64,000 nt of DNA from Fluviicola sp. (GTDB lineage: Bacteria; Bacteroidota; Bacteroidia; Flavobacteriales_D; Crocinitomicaceae). The translations under genes and the position numbers were made by a program. Shown piece by piece: positions 55,000 to 62,482 of this stretch (position 1 is its first letter; the number at the start of each line of letters is the position of its first letter). The DNA lies in NCBI RefSeq assembly GCF_039596395.1, contig NZ_JBCNJT010000003.1, positions 124,001-188,000 of the forward strand, in the 5' to 3' direction. The notes under the pieces were generated by a model. That model saw nothing but the letters and a program-made list of their open reading frames with translations, had not been told where the DNA came from and searched no databases.

Positions 55000-55026
55000 G
55001 ATTTAAGGTGGTGTTTTGGGTGATTT

Positions 55027-55209
55027 TTACTGGATGCCTAAAAAGCTCTTTGCTAAGGCAACCTTCGCCGGATCTGTCTGCACGATCCGTGCAAGGGCGG
55101 TGATTGTTTTGGCGTCTAGTTGACTTGCTAATACTGCAAGCCCTAACGCTTTTTCGGTTGCTTCTTTTTCAGTTCCCGAAATGCTGATTTTGAATTGGTG
55201 CTTACTCAT
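55027..55209 (-). CDS. Small soluble protein of the element
   Basis: 60 residues (KISISGTEKEATEKALGLAVLASQLDAKTITALARIV). Overlaps the upstream coiled-coil gene by 8 bp, so translation is coupled. No function recognised. Confidence 0.6.
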   Translation of the reverse strand: MSKHQFKISISGTEKEATEKALGLAVLASQLDAKTITALARIVQTDPAKVALAKSFLGIQ

Positions 55210-55993
55210 TTTGTTTGATTTTGGCGTTTACTACTGCTTGAAATTCTTTGCGGAGTTCCGGGTATTTGGCGAACAACTCACTAGCTTGTAAAGCCTTTAA
55301 AAGTTCCTTGTCTGAATACACGGTTTTTAGTTCTTCGAAATGCTGATCTGCTTCGGAAACCTCCCTGGTAATTTCTACTTCCGCAGGAGCAGGACCGGGA
55401 AGCCCCTGGACCTGTCCGGATGCGCCCATTTTCTTTGCTTGAAAAGCCCCGAAAAGCTCGATTCCCTTTGTAAACAAATCGCTAATGTCGATCTGCTTTT
55501 CATCCAATTTGGCTTGCAGTTTTTTATACCCTTTGAGTTTCTTTCTCAGGTTCACTATCTCGGCATCCCTTTGTGCTTTTTCCCGCTCCAAAAGCAGAAT
55601 ATCTGTTTCCAGTCTTTGGCGTGATAATGCCTCCTGTATCTTTTCCTGGACTTCAACTGCTCCAAGTGGAGCGGGTCCGTTCAGGGATTGAAAAGTTGGA
55701 TTTTCACGAAGATCGAAACGGTAAATATTGCAGTTGGGGGAGTTTCCGAAATACGTTCTTACTTCTACATAGTATGTTAAATGGTTCACGTAATCCAGGT
55801 ATTCGTCAAACTGTTCGGGGTCGTCGGTTTTTGGTATTACCATTTCCCCGTCAACTATGATTGAATACCGTTTACCTTTCCCATTTTTTCGGAATCGTGA
55901 AACGATGTTCCGCAGATTTTCCAACCGCTCCCGGCTGTAAGGCTCCTTGATAGTCCGAGTTTGGTTATTGCGCTGAAATTTTTGATCTTCCAT
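55202..55993 (-). CDS. Coiled-coil protein of the element
   Basis: 263 residues. N-terminal 110 residues are a beta-rich domain (RYSIIVDGEMVIPKTDDPEQFDEYLDYVNHLTYYVEVRTYF); residues about 115-170 form a long coiled coil (VQEKIQEALSRQRLETDILLLEREKAQRDAEIVNL); the rest is helical with a Gly/Pro linker. Similar in layout to oligomeric replication or scaffold proteins, but no specific family can be named. Confidence 0.65.
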   Translation of the reverse strand: MEDQKFQRNNQTRTIKEPYSRERLENLRNIVSRFRKNGKGKRYSIIVDGEMVIPKTDDPEQFDEYLDYVNHLTYYVEVRTYFGNSPNCNIYRFDLRENPTFQSLNGPAPLGAVEVQEKIQEALSRQRLETDILLLEREKAQRDAEIVNLRKKLKGYKKLQAKLDEKQIDISDLFTKGIELFGAFQAKKMGASGQVQGLPGPAPAEVEITREVSEADQHFEELKTVYSDKELLKALQASELFAKYPELRKEFQAVVNAKIKQNE

Positions 55994-55996
55994 GAT

Positions 55997-56323
55997 TTAG
56001 GATGTTTGAAGTATTGGTATTACTTGTAGGAATTTTACCTGGATCGGAAATTTGATATTGAGGTTTTCAATGTTGATACTTCCCGAATGGATGTACTGCA
56101 TTTCACTAACAGCAAGGTCTTTTAAGTCAAAAATTCCCATCCTTGAAAACACCCGCGTATCAGTTTCCGGAGTCAGCAGGATAAACAGGTCATTGTCTGA
56201 TTTTAGATTCATGGTGTCTGAACCCTGCAATTGAAAGTGGCGGTATCTAAGCAGATAATTTTTTCCTATTCCGAGTTCCTGCATTTTCGCGCAGGCAATC
56301 TCGATGGCTAATCCTTCTGTCAT
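55997..56323 (-). CDS. Small beta-rich protein, candidate minor capsid/structural
   Basis: 108 residues from MTEGLAIEIACAKMQELGIG; start fixed by a 4-bp ATGA overlap with the gene at 56320. Mostly alternating strands (YLLRYRHFQLQGS, INIENLNIKFPIQVKFLQVIPI). The C-terminal strand pattern echoes those of the next two genes. No family recognised. Confidence 0.6.
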   Translation of the reverse strand: MTEGLAIEIACAKMQELGIGKNYLLRYRHFQLQGSDTMNLKSDNDLFILLTPETDTRVFSRMGIFDLKDLAVSEMQYIHSGSINIENLNIKFPIQVKFLQVIPILQTS

Positions 56324-56748
56324 ACCTCGATTGTTAAGTAAATTTTTACTGTGTAACCCGGTTTCATATCTCCTTTTAACTGGTCGATGTAATACCCTTC
56401 CAAAAGTGTTGAACACTTTTCAACCAGTACCGAAAATGAACTTTCCTTACCTCCGTCAATCCATGCTTTTCCTGAGCCGAACGAAACAGAATCTAAATCC
56501 GCGAAACTTGCCAGATCATAGTCATTCAATGGCATTTTTACGACCTCAGCGAAAAAGATGTCACGCTGTTCAGGAATACGAAGCCATAACCAACCTAAAT
56601 CCTTTCTACCGATAAATCGGCTTGGTATTCCATTCGCGGTAATGGTAATGGCTTGAACACATTTCGTATTCCGTGGCAGTTTGATTTGAAGCTGTTTTTT
56701 TTCGCCCGGCTTAGAAATAGCAATGGTATGAATGAGGGTCTTTTTCAT
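56320..56748 (-). CDS. Beta-rich protein, candidate jelly-roll structural protein
   Basis: 142 residues, nearly all predicted strand. KQLQIKLPRNTKCVQAITITANG near the start matches the KLPKN..hh.GIyLhxG segment of the 57238 protein. The end (YTVKIYLTIEV) resembles the ends of both neighbours. 3 bp from the next gene. Single jelly-roll topology is inferred. Confidence 0.62.
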   Translation of the reverse strand: MKKTLIHTIAISKPGEKKQLQIKLPRNTKCVQAITITANGIPSRFIGRKDLGWLWLRIPEQRDIFFAEVVKMPLNDYDLASFADLDSVSFGSGKAWIDGGKESSFSVLVEKCSTLLEGYYIDQLKGDMKPGYTVKIYLTIEV

Positions 56749-56751
56749 GGC

Positions 56752-57150
56752 TTAGGGTGTTACTGGTTTTTCAACTACTGAAAAGGTGTAAATCGTTACC
56801 CGGTAAGGGGTGAAAGACGTGTTCGGGTGGGTAATATCTTTGTAAAGAACATCCAGTTTCCCGTTCCCGGTGGCTATCTCCCCTAAAGTGATCATTCGCT
56901 GATCTGGGGCAACATTTAACCCCGACATCAATAGCTTGCTTTCGAATCCTTCAGGGAAAAGTTCAATGTCATTTAAAAGCATCTTTTGCGATCCCCGGTA
57001 AAACAGTAAGTCGTCCCGGTCGGATGTGAGCGCAATTCCTAAAAGGAAGTTTGCGTTCTTATCCAGTTCGAATTCGCCTTTGAATGATGCGTCCGCAGAT
57101 GCGATAGAAATATCAAAGCGTTCTTTGATAAGGTGGTGTTTAAAACTCAT
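56752..57150 (-). CDS. Beta-rich protein, candidate jelly-roll structural protein
   Basis: 132 residues: GEFELDKNANFLLGIALTSDRDDLLFYRGSQ gives the same strand pattern as KLPKN...GIyLLTG in the capsid candidate; ends YRVTIYTFSVVE. The three adjacent genes share this architecture while differing in sequence. Confidence 0.62.
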   Translation of the reverse strand: MSFKHHLIKERFDISIASADASFKGEFELDKNANFLLGIALTSDRDDLLFYRGSQKMLLNDIELFPEGFESKLLMSGLNVAPDQRMITLGEIATGNGKLDVLYKDITHPNTSFTPYRVTIYTFSVVEKPVTP

Positions 57151-57183
57151 GGCTGAAAATTGTTAAGTGGAAACTTAGGGTTA

Positions 57184-57217
57184 GCGGGGAGCCGGTTTTT
57201 GATCTCCCGGCCCCCGC
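57184..57217 (-). promoter_or_regulatory. GC-rich hairpin between the capsid candidate and downstream genes
   Basis: GCGGGG-A-GCCGG (57184-57195) pairs with CCGG-C-CCCCGC (57207-57217) with one bulged A; no T-run. It is in the 87-bp gap downstream of the 57238 gene and could block 3' decay or attenuate read-through, raising the amount of the upstream mRNA. Confidence 0.6.
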
Positions 57218-57237
57218 ATACGAACACTATTATAAGA

Positions 57238-57948
57238 TCACGGTGTTGTTCCTGTTCCGTCCAACCCCACGTACAACCACTGCTCCGCAGGAACGTTCAA
57301 CTGCGTTCCGAGTTCAACGGTGAATTCAATTAATTCCTCGTCGCGGATAAGGCGGGGGTTATCCAACTTGTAGTAACCCAAAGGAATTGTCATATCGTTA
57401 TCCGTTGCAAATCTTCGGATTGCCTGGTTTTCCGGGATGATTTGTTTTCGGTTCGCTTTTAGCGAGAATTCACCGTTACAAATCGCTGGTACGGAAGCAA
57501 CGCTGGTAAAGCGAATACCCTTGTGTCCTTCCGGGTTTGCCGGCTCTGCATTTACTCCCGTTAAAAGGTAGATACCACTAACCAGGAACACCATGTTTTT
57601 AGGAAGTTTGGCGTTGGAAATATTGCGTACACCGACTTCTTTATCATCCTGCGGTTCGAACATTTTGATCGTCTTGGAAGTGATTTTTTTCATGGAGTAG
57701 ATCGTGTAGTCCGCAAGGCGAACACCACCTTTTAACAACTCATTTTTCACATGGGGCGGAAGCTGTTTAAAGTTCTTTTCCATTTCTCCGCGTGAGCGTC
57801 TTGAAACACCCACCTGAGAAGATTGAACAACCTTTTTTAGTGCTACTGCCTGTTGCACCGGGTTCGCACTTCTTACCATTCTGTTAATGGCATCAAGTCC
57901 GAAAAGTTCCCCTGCGTTGTTGTACTCTGAATTTAGGAAATCGTCCAT
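57238..57948 (-). CDS. Candidate major capsid/structural protein
   Basis: 236 residues. The N-terminal 80 residues are helical (INRMVRSANPVQQAVALKKVVQSSQ); residues about 90-236 are beta-rich: NAKLPKNMVFLVSGIYLLTGV, GEFSLKANRKQIIPENQAIRRF, PLGYYKLDNPRLIRDEELIEFTVELG, WLYVGLDGTGTTP. This resembles jelly-roll capsid proteins of tailless phages, and it is flanked by a strong hairpin and by smaller proteins with the same strand pattern. I cannot identify a family by name; the capsid role is inference. Confidence 0.6.
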   Translation of the reverse strand: MDDFLNSEYNNAGELFGLDAINRMVRSANPVQQAVALKKVVQSSQVGVSRRSRGEMEKNFKQLPPHVKNELLKGGVRLADYTIYSMKKITSKTIKMFEPQDDKEVGVRNISNAKLPKNMVFLVSGIYLLTGVNAEPANPEGHKGIRFTSVASVPAICNGEFSLKANRKQIIPENQAIRRFATDNDMTIPLGYYKLDNPRLIRDEELIEFTVELGTQLNVPAEQWLYVGLDGTGTTP

Positions 57949-57963
57949 AATTTTTGATTTAGT

Positions 57964-57977
57964 CCGCCAATTGGCGG
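57964..57977. promoter_or_regulatory. Perfect 14-bp palindrome before the capsid candidate
   Basis: CCGCCAATTGGCGG, 15 bp upstream of the start codon at 57948. It could be an operator or an RNA hairpin in the leader; no T-run follows. Confidence 0.5.
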
Positions 57978-58019
57978 TGGTGATTATTTACTGTTTGTTG
58001 ATTACTGAAAGGAGTGTGG

Positions 58020-58736
58020 TTAGAGTTCGGAAAGGTCTGGTTCGTCGGAATCGCCGGATTCGTCGTACATCGCAAACGCGGCTTCCTGGCTTGCTGAATC
58101 CGGGTAATTCATCGAATAATCCGGCGCGGGTAAACTTTCCGGTTCGCGGTATAGTGCTTCCTGGGCTTGTTGTGCTTCGAACTCGTCTGCTTCCTGTTGA
58201 TTGAACTGTTCGAACAGATCCAGGTCTGAAAGATCTATTGCTCCGACTGTTGAAAGGTCCTCGTCCAGTTCCGCCATTTTTGCCGCTGTTTTGGTCTCAG
58301 AATCTCCTTTTTTGAAAAGGCGGTCTAAGAAGTACGCAGCAAGCAAATCGTCTTTCACCGTTTTCAATCGGTCTTTGATCGCTTGTCCTGTTCCTTCCAA
58401 TCCACCGACCCCGTTTACTGCTGCTTGTTTTGCTGCATTGGTAAACTCGATGTTCTTAGCGACTCCGTAAGCGATGGCCGAAGCCCCGGTAATTCGAAGT
58501 AGCCCGGATTGATCTTTGAAATGATGCCCCGCACCGATCAGGACTAAACCGAAGGGCAAAGACCATAGACCAGCCGCACCACCGATTGCGATACCGACCG
58601 GAACACCCAGTATAGCATCAACAACTGTTTTTAGTGCAGTGTTACCGACGTTTCCCGCCCCAGTTTCCCGCTCATTGTATGAGTCAAGAAACCCGGCAAG
58701 TCCACTGCGCTTGCCTTTTTTTCTTCTTTTTGACAT
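58020..58736 (-). CDS. Membrane-associated protein with hydrophobic central region
   Basis: 238 residues. A basic N-terminus (MSKRRKKGKRSGL) leads to a Gly/Ala-rich hydrophobic stretch of about 60 residues (VDAILGVPVGIAIGGAAGLWSLPFGLVLIGAGHH) predicted as two membrane helices, then a long acidic, Gln-rich tail (FEAQQAQEALYREPESLPAP). Predicted to be a structural membrane protein of the element. Confidence 0.65.
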   Translation of the reverse strand: MSKRRKKGKRSGLAGFLDSYNERETGAGNVGNTALKTVVDAILGVPVGIAIGGAAGLWSLPFGLVLIGAGHHFKDQSGLLRITGASAIAYGVAKNIEFTNAAKQAAVNGVGGLEGTGQAIKDRLKTVKDDLLAAYFLDRLFKKGDSETKTAAKMAELDEDLSTVGAIDLSDLDLFEQFNQQEADEFEAQQAQEALYREPESLPAPDYSMNYPDSASQEAAFAMYDESGDSDEPDLSEL

Positions 58737-58754
58737 GATGATTGGTTTTAAAAA

Positions 58755-60641
58755 TTACAACAGCTTCACTTTCTTAATTCCGCCCTTAGCTGTCTTTGTT
58801 TGCTTTCCTTTCGATCCGGCGGGTGAACCTGAAAGATTTCTCGTTGATTCTTTTTTCTTACTGTTTTGGTAGGCCCTGTAACCCAGGTAAGCAAGCCCGA
58901 TAGTTCCAATTACAATCCCGGCAGTTAGTGCCTTGTGTTCCTGTACCCAAGCCATAAGTCCTGCTTTTGGGGGTGTATCGTCTTTGGTCGGTGTGGTATC
59001 TTTGGCACTTGCTGTTCCGGCGCTGCTTGGTAGGTTATCCCCTGATGGGAGAACTGCCGGAACATCCGATTTTACAGGTACAGGAAGTGTCGAAACATCT
59101 AATTCGGTTGGTGTAGGAGAATCCCCGGTTTCGTCCAGTTCCGCGCGGTCTTCCATTTCCGAACCGCTCCCGGAACTTTCAGGCATCAAATCGGTTTTAC
59201 TTGCAACAACAGGGGCCAGACGGTTTGCAATCAATGGGTTGTTTTTTACCACACTGCTTACATTCTTGGCAATGTTTTTCAAACTCATAGGACGGGTTTT
59301 TTCTTCTTCGTCCGCAGTATTGTCGTTAATGATCTCCTGCTGTTCCTGCGGGCTTCCCTTTTTGAAAATCCCTCCCAACTTTTTAATCATTGCGACAATG
59401 GCTGCAATAACTCCCGAAGCTGCGGCAACTGCCGCCCCAATTGTGATGGGTTCACCCAATCCGTTAATGGATGTGTTCGAGTGCATTTCGTCGAACTCTT
59501 CCGCGTAGGTATCATGTCCGATCACAGTCTGCAAATCCTGATAGTCCGAAACTGGCTGAACAATGGCACCGAGTCCATTTAGGGCTACTCGTTTATCTTT
59601 GTTTCCCTTTCCAGTCAGGATTGCTTTTTTCAGATTTTTCAAATTGCCACCGGCTCCGTAAAAGATGTTTTCCAGTTTCTTGCGAACCTGTTGTAACTGC
59701 TGATACTTTCCGGGTTCCATCTGGTTTGCGTTCGCTTCGGCTTCGGTCCAATACGCATAGCGTAATTTGGCAGCACCTTTTCCGATGTTCAGTTTCATAC
59801 TTGCCAATATTCCGGCCCGGAGCAAAGCAGTTGCGGGATTCAGTTTGTTAATCACATTCAGCCCCTTTTTCAAGCGGTCTTTCAATGTCGGTTTTCCACT
59901 TGCTTTTTTTTCCTCGCGTTTTTCGGCGCGTTTTGCTTTTCGGGCTTCGCGTTTTGCCTTCCCCTCTAAACCTTCCAGATCTTCCGAATCGTAAAACAGC
60001 AGGGCTTCTGCATCTTCCGGAACATCGGTTCGTTCAAAGCCGAATGTTTGGTTTTCATCGTCAGCCCCGAAGTCGTCGTCCTCGTCGTCTTCAAAGCCGT
60101 TCAAATACTCTAGTTTCATACTGATGTCTTTTTTTTGGGTGTAGGGTACTTCGTAATTGAATGCGTGTACCACTGTGTCTAAAATGATTGGTTGATTTCC
60201 GACAAGTGCAACCGGGTAAACATGTTCGAAGTCCCGGCCCTCTGAATACTTCGTGATCCGGATCACAAAGGGGATTCTGAGGTTTGTAAGAATTGAACCT
60301 ATAAAGACCGTTAAACAATCGCAATCCACTCCTGCAAATCGGTCTTTCCAAACCCGTGCAGGTCTTCGGACCTGTTCAATATTTATCGCATCTTTTTCGT
60401 ACTGAATGTGATGAAAACAGAAGTTCCACACATTGTGGCAGGTTTCCTTAACGGAATCTGTTTTAAGCATCTTTGCCAGTTTTACAGTGTCGTCCAGGGT
60501 TTTCAAAATCACGTCTTTCATTAGACCCACCGTGTCATTTAGAGCCGCGTACTTCTTTACCTCGATGAACTCCCCTTTGGCTTGCTGGAACAGGTAGTTG
60601 TATTCATCTCCCCGCTCAATTGTTCGCTTTCCCGTTCTCAT
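58755..60641 (-). CDS. Transglutaminase-like cysteine protein with C-terminal membrane helix
   Basis: 628 residues. Transglutaminase-like core about 65-170: VDCDCLTVFIGSILTNLRIPF (Cys107/Cys109), FEHVYPVA with His140, and IILDTVVHA with Asp155. The middle 200-330 is charged and Lys-rich; several hydrophobic stretches occur near 400-420, and a transmembrane helix lies near 586-605 (LTAGIVIGTIGLAYLGYRAY). Known for the superfamily: proteases or crosslinking enzymes using a Cys-His-Asp triad. It overlaps the next gene by 4 bp. Could be a maturation protease or an entry/lysis enzyme. Confidence 0.75.
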   Translation of the reverse strand: MRTGKRTIERGDEYNYLFQQAKGEFIEVKKYAALNDTVGLMKDVILKTLDDTVKLAKMLKTDSVKETCHNVWNFCFHHIQYEKDAINIEQVRRPARVWKDRFAGVDCDCLTVFIGSILTNLRIPFVIRITKYSEGRDFEHVYPVALVGNQPIILDTVVHAFNYEVPYTQKKDISMKLEYLNGFEDDEDDDFGADDENQTFGFERTDVPEDAEALLFYDSEDLEGLEGKAKREARKAKRAEKREEKKASGKPTLKDRLKKGLNVINKLNPATALLRAGILASMKLNIGKGAAKLRYAYWTEAEANANQMEPGKYQQLQQVRKKLENIFYGAGGNLKNLKKAILTGKGNKDKRVALNGLGAIVQPVSDYQDLQTVIGHDTYAEEFDEMHSNTSINGLGEPITIGAAVAAASGVIAAIVAMIKKLGGIFKKGSPQEQQEIINDNTADEEEKTRPMSLKNIAKNVSSVVKNNPLIANRLAPVVASKTDLMPESSGSGSEMEDRAELDETGDSPTPTELDVSTLPVPVKSDVPAVLPSGDNLPSSAGTASAKDTTPTKDDTPPKAGLMAWVQEHKALTAGIVIGTIGLAYLGYRAYQNSKKKESTRNLSGSPAGSKGKQTKTAKGGIKKVKLL

Positions 60642-61144
60642 AACTTAATGCTTAAAGTTTCCTCGTGCGGGAAGTTTCCAATCATGCTGTAAACCTGTGA
60701 AATGGTTTCAACCTCGACCGTAATCTGGTCTTTAGGATCAGTGCTTTTAAATCGTTTGATCAAATCGCCGCCGACCGTGAGAAGATTTAGCCATGGTATA
60801 AAAACACTGGCTTCGATGTTACCTGTTTCATTAAAAGCACGGATGATGATTTTCCCGGTTTTGTCGCGAACATCTGCGGGAATATCATTCATTTGCATGT
60901 TGCTTGTGCCAATCAGTGTTCCGTTTAAACTTAACTTAATGAGTGGCGGAGTCATTGTCATTCTTGCTTTAGTGGGATTCTTGATGTTGTAGCGTATTAC
61001 AATGCTTATCCCTTGTGCTGAGATTTTACCACGTTTCCCCGTTGCCACTATGACTATTTTTTTCTGCGCTCTGTTCAGGGATAATAGATATTTCCCGGTG
61101 AGTACTATGGCGCCTCCAATAACCAGATACTTAATTGCTTTCAT
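60638..61144 (-). CDS. LEA-type-2-like membrane-anchored protein
   Basis: 168 residues: N-terminal helix KYLVIGGAIVLTGKYLLSL (4-22), then an all-beta domain (GISIVIRYNIKNPTKARMTMTPPLIKLSLNGTLIGTSN) similar to the water-stress LEA14 fold. Positioned first in translation before the transglutaminase-like protein, with an ATGA overlap. Confidence 0.65.
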   Translation of the reverse strand: MKAIKYLVIGGAIVLTGKYLLSLNRAQKKIVIVATGKRGKISAQGISIVIRYNIKNPTKARMTMTPPLIKLSLNGTLIGTSNMQMNDIPADVRDKTGKIIIRAFNETGNIEASVFIPWLNLLTVGGDLIKRFKSTDPKDQITVEVETISQVYSMIGNFPHEETLSIKL

Positions 61145-61172
61145 GCTTTCCGTGCTTTTTTAGGTGGTGGGT

Positions 61173-61370
61173 TTACTCTTTGGGTGTTCCGGCCGGCTGG
61201 CCGTTGAGCTTTGCCGAAATACCCTTTACTTTTTCTTCCAGTCTGCCGACTTTCTTTACCATTTCTTTGAAATCCCGGTGGGCTTCTTTGATAAAGTATA
61301 GCGTGACGGCAACCAAAATGCTGTTGATAATCATTAATGCTTCCATGGCTTTTTCTTTTGCTTTTCTCAA
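61173..61370 (-). CDS. Small membrane protein with coiled coil
   Basis: 65 residues; one helix (about 9-30, ALMIINSILVAVTLYFIKEA) and a coiled coil (DFKEMVKKVGRLEEKVKGISAK). An internal start at MEALMII is possible. Holin-like size and layout, not proven. Confidence 0.6.
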   Translation of the reverse strand: MRKAKEKAMEALMIINSILVAVTLYFIKEAHRDFKEMVKKVGRLEEKVKGISAKLNGQPAGTPKE

Positions 61371-61463
61371 AGTTCCGAAAGTGGCGACCGAGGCATTTTC
61401 AAAACGGTGAGCTTCGGTTACATTTGGTGTACTTTGGTGAACTTCGGTGTGTTTTTTTGAGGG

Positions 61464-61778
61464 TCAATTCAGGAAAACTTCGATTGTAGAAAATGGCTTA
61501 TCCGGTCTTTGATCCAGTTTGTTGTTGATGATCCGCAGGTATTTTGCAACTTCGGAAGACATGCAACGATCAATTTTAAAAAGGATCGCTTCGAACAACT
61601 GGCGCATTTTCGTTTCTGAAACTCCGTGCTGTTGTCCCATTTCCTGGAAAGTCATTTCTTTCACTATTCGGTCAATCAATAAGCGGATCTGGATGTCCCG
61701 AAGCTCTGACCATAATTCGCGGTCGTGCTTGATCCAAAGGGTAAGGAAGATATTTACATCCCGTTTTTCAATGTTCAT
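61464..61778 (-). CDS. Sigma region-4-like helix-turn-helix protein
   Basis: 104 residues. The central LLIDRIVKEMTFQEMGQQHGVSETKMRQLFEAILFKI has the sigma-70 region 4 / HTH pattern. Likely a transcriptional regulator of the late operon. 19 bp from the gene at 61797. Confidence 0.65.
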   Translation of the reverse strand: MNIEKRDVNIFLTLWIKHDRELWSELRDIQIRLLIDRIVKEMTFQEMGQQHGVSETKMRQLFEAILFKIDRCMSSEVAKYLRIINNKLDQRPDKPFSTIEVFLN

Positions 61779-61796
61779 GATTTCTAAAATTTGGGG

Positions 61797-62009
61797 TTAA
61801 CGATAAGGATTGATATAGGCCACAACTTCGTCGAAGTCCAGTAAGTTGTATTCACAGAACTCGCGAACCGTGAGACGATTTCCGGGTTTACCTAAAGCGT
61901 CCCGGATTGCCTGGTGCTCCAAGCGGGCGCGATTGATACTTAGTCCGGTAATTAGTTCAATTTCTTTGGGAGTAATAAAGATGCCGCCCTTTAATTGCTG
62001 CTTTTCCAT
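61797..62009 (-). CDS. Small helix-turn-helix DNA-binding protein
   Basis: 70 residues from MEKQQLKGGIFITPKEIELITGLSINRARLEHQAIRDALGK; the helices and RLTVREFCEYNLLDFDEVVAYIN resemble a small DNA-binding module. The ORF is open upstream to 62069, but this start gives a normal N-terminus. First gene of the leftward operon, directly downstream of the operator region. Confidence 0.62.
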   Translation of the reverse strand: MEKQQLKGGIFITPKEIELITGLSINRARLEHQAIRDALGKPGNRLTVREFCEYNLLDFDEVVAYINPYR

Positions 62010-62074
62010 GACAATTTGATTTAGATGATGTTTTTCAGCAAAAGAAGAACATTTGAAAAGTCGCCACAATCAAG

Positions 62075-62111
62075 GGATACAGAGGTATCCGCCAAGGATA
62101 CGGGGGTATCC
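62075..62111. promoter_or_regulatory. Two 16-bp palindromic operators 21 bp apart
   Basis: GGATACAGAGGTATCC (62075-62090) and GGATACGGGGGTATCC (62096-62111): the same GGATAC-N4-GTATCC palindrome, start to start 21 bp, two helical turns. Such pairs are typical of cooperatively bound repressor dimers. Confidence 0.78.
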
Positions 62112-62195
62112 TTCCATAAAAAGGGGGGAGGGATAAAGGGGTATAGGAAAATGGTGTTTGAACGGCGATTTCATCCTAATCCTCAAAAATGAACT

Positions 62196-62267
62196 TTACA
62201 CCATTGCAAGAGGTACTTTACACCATGATTTCATAACATTACACCATTGTACACCATGTTACACAAA
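62196..62267. repeat. Helically phased TTACACCAT array (iteron-like)
   Basis: TTACACCAT at 62196, 62218 and 62239; GTACACCAT at 62249; TTACACAAA at 62259. Start-to-start distances are 22, 21, 10 and 10 bp, so all units lie on one face of the helix. Reads as iterons of an origin or a multi-site operator. Confidence 0.75.
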
Positions 62268-62482
62268 TTGCCAAAAACGGCACATTTCTGGCGTTTTTTT
62301 ACAACCAAAAAATTTGAAGCGCATTAGATGAATTAGAGGGTAGAAAGTTTAATTGATAAGTGTACCAATCCCTCAATAAAAGTATTATTTAACTAAAATT
62401 ACCAGTCAATAGATATATCAATTAAACAACTTTTCGTTAAGCTTGTAATAAACCTAGTGTAAACGTCCTAAATAATCGCCTT

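Larger units (their letters stand above)
46356..62482. mobile_element. Integrative element, candidate tailless prophage (right end unresolved)
   Basis: The left end is set at the 3' end of tRNA-Leu(CAG). The element is recognised by the serine recombinase, a tightly packed leftward series of genes from 47909 to 62009 with many overlapping starts and stops, two peptidoglycan-active-like proteins, membrane proteins, a patatin and a control region with operators. It differs from the chromosome on the left in having no signal-peptide/T9SS genes and many short proteins. No attachment repeat was found near 62-64 kb, so the end coordinate is a minimum estimate and the genes to 64000 may also belong to it. 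Neither tailed-phage hallmarks nor conjugation genes are visible. Confidence 0.7.
62010..62482. promoter_or_regulatory. Divergent control region of the element
   Basis: 473 bp between the leftward operon and the rightward 62483 gene. It contains two 16-bp palindromes (62075-62111) and the phased TTACACCAT array (62196-62267). The stretch 62300-62480 is A/T-rich; I see no clear -7 box in it. Likely holds both promoters and possibly a replication origin. Confidence 0.6.

Noticed and set aside
62196-62267. CRISPR-like array
   Set aside because: The repeat unit is 9 bp, spacings are 10-22 bp, and no cas genes are present.
46356-62482. Ordinary tailed prophage or ICE
   Set aside because: No terminase, portal, protease-capsid pair, tail tape-measure, relaxase or T4SS gene is visible; protein sizes and membrane helices differ from both.
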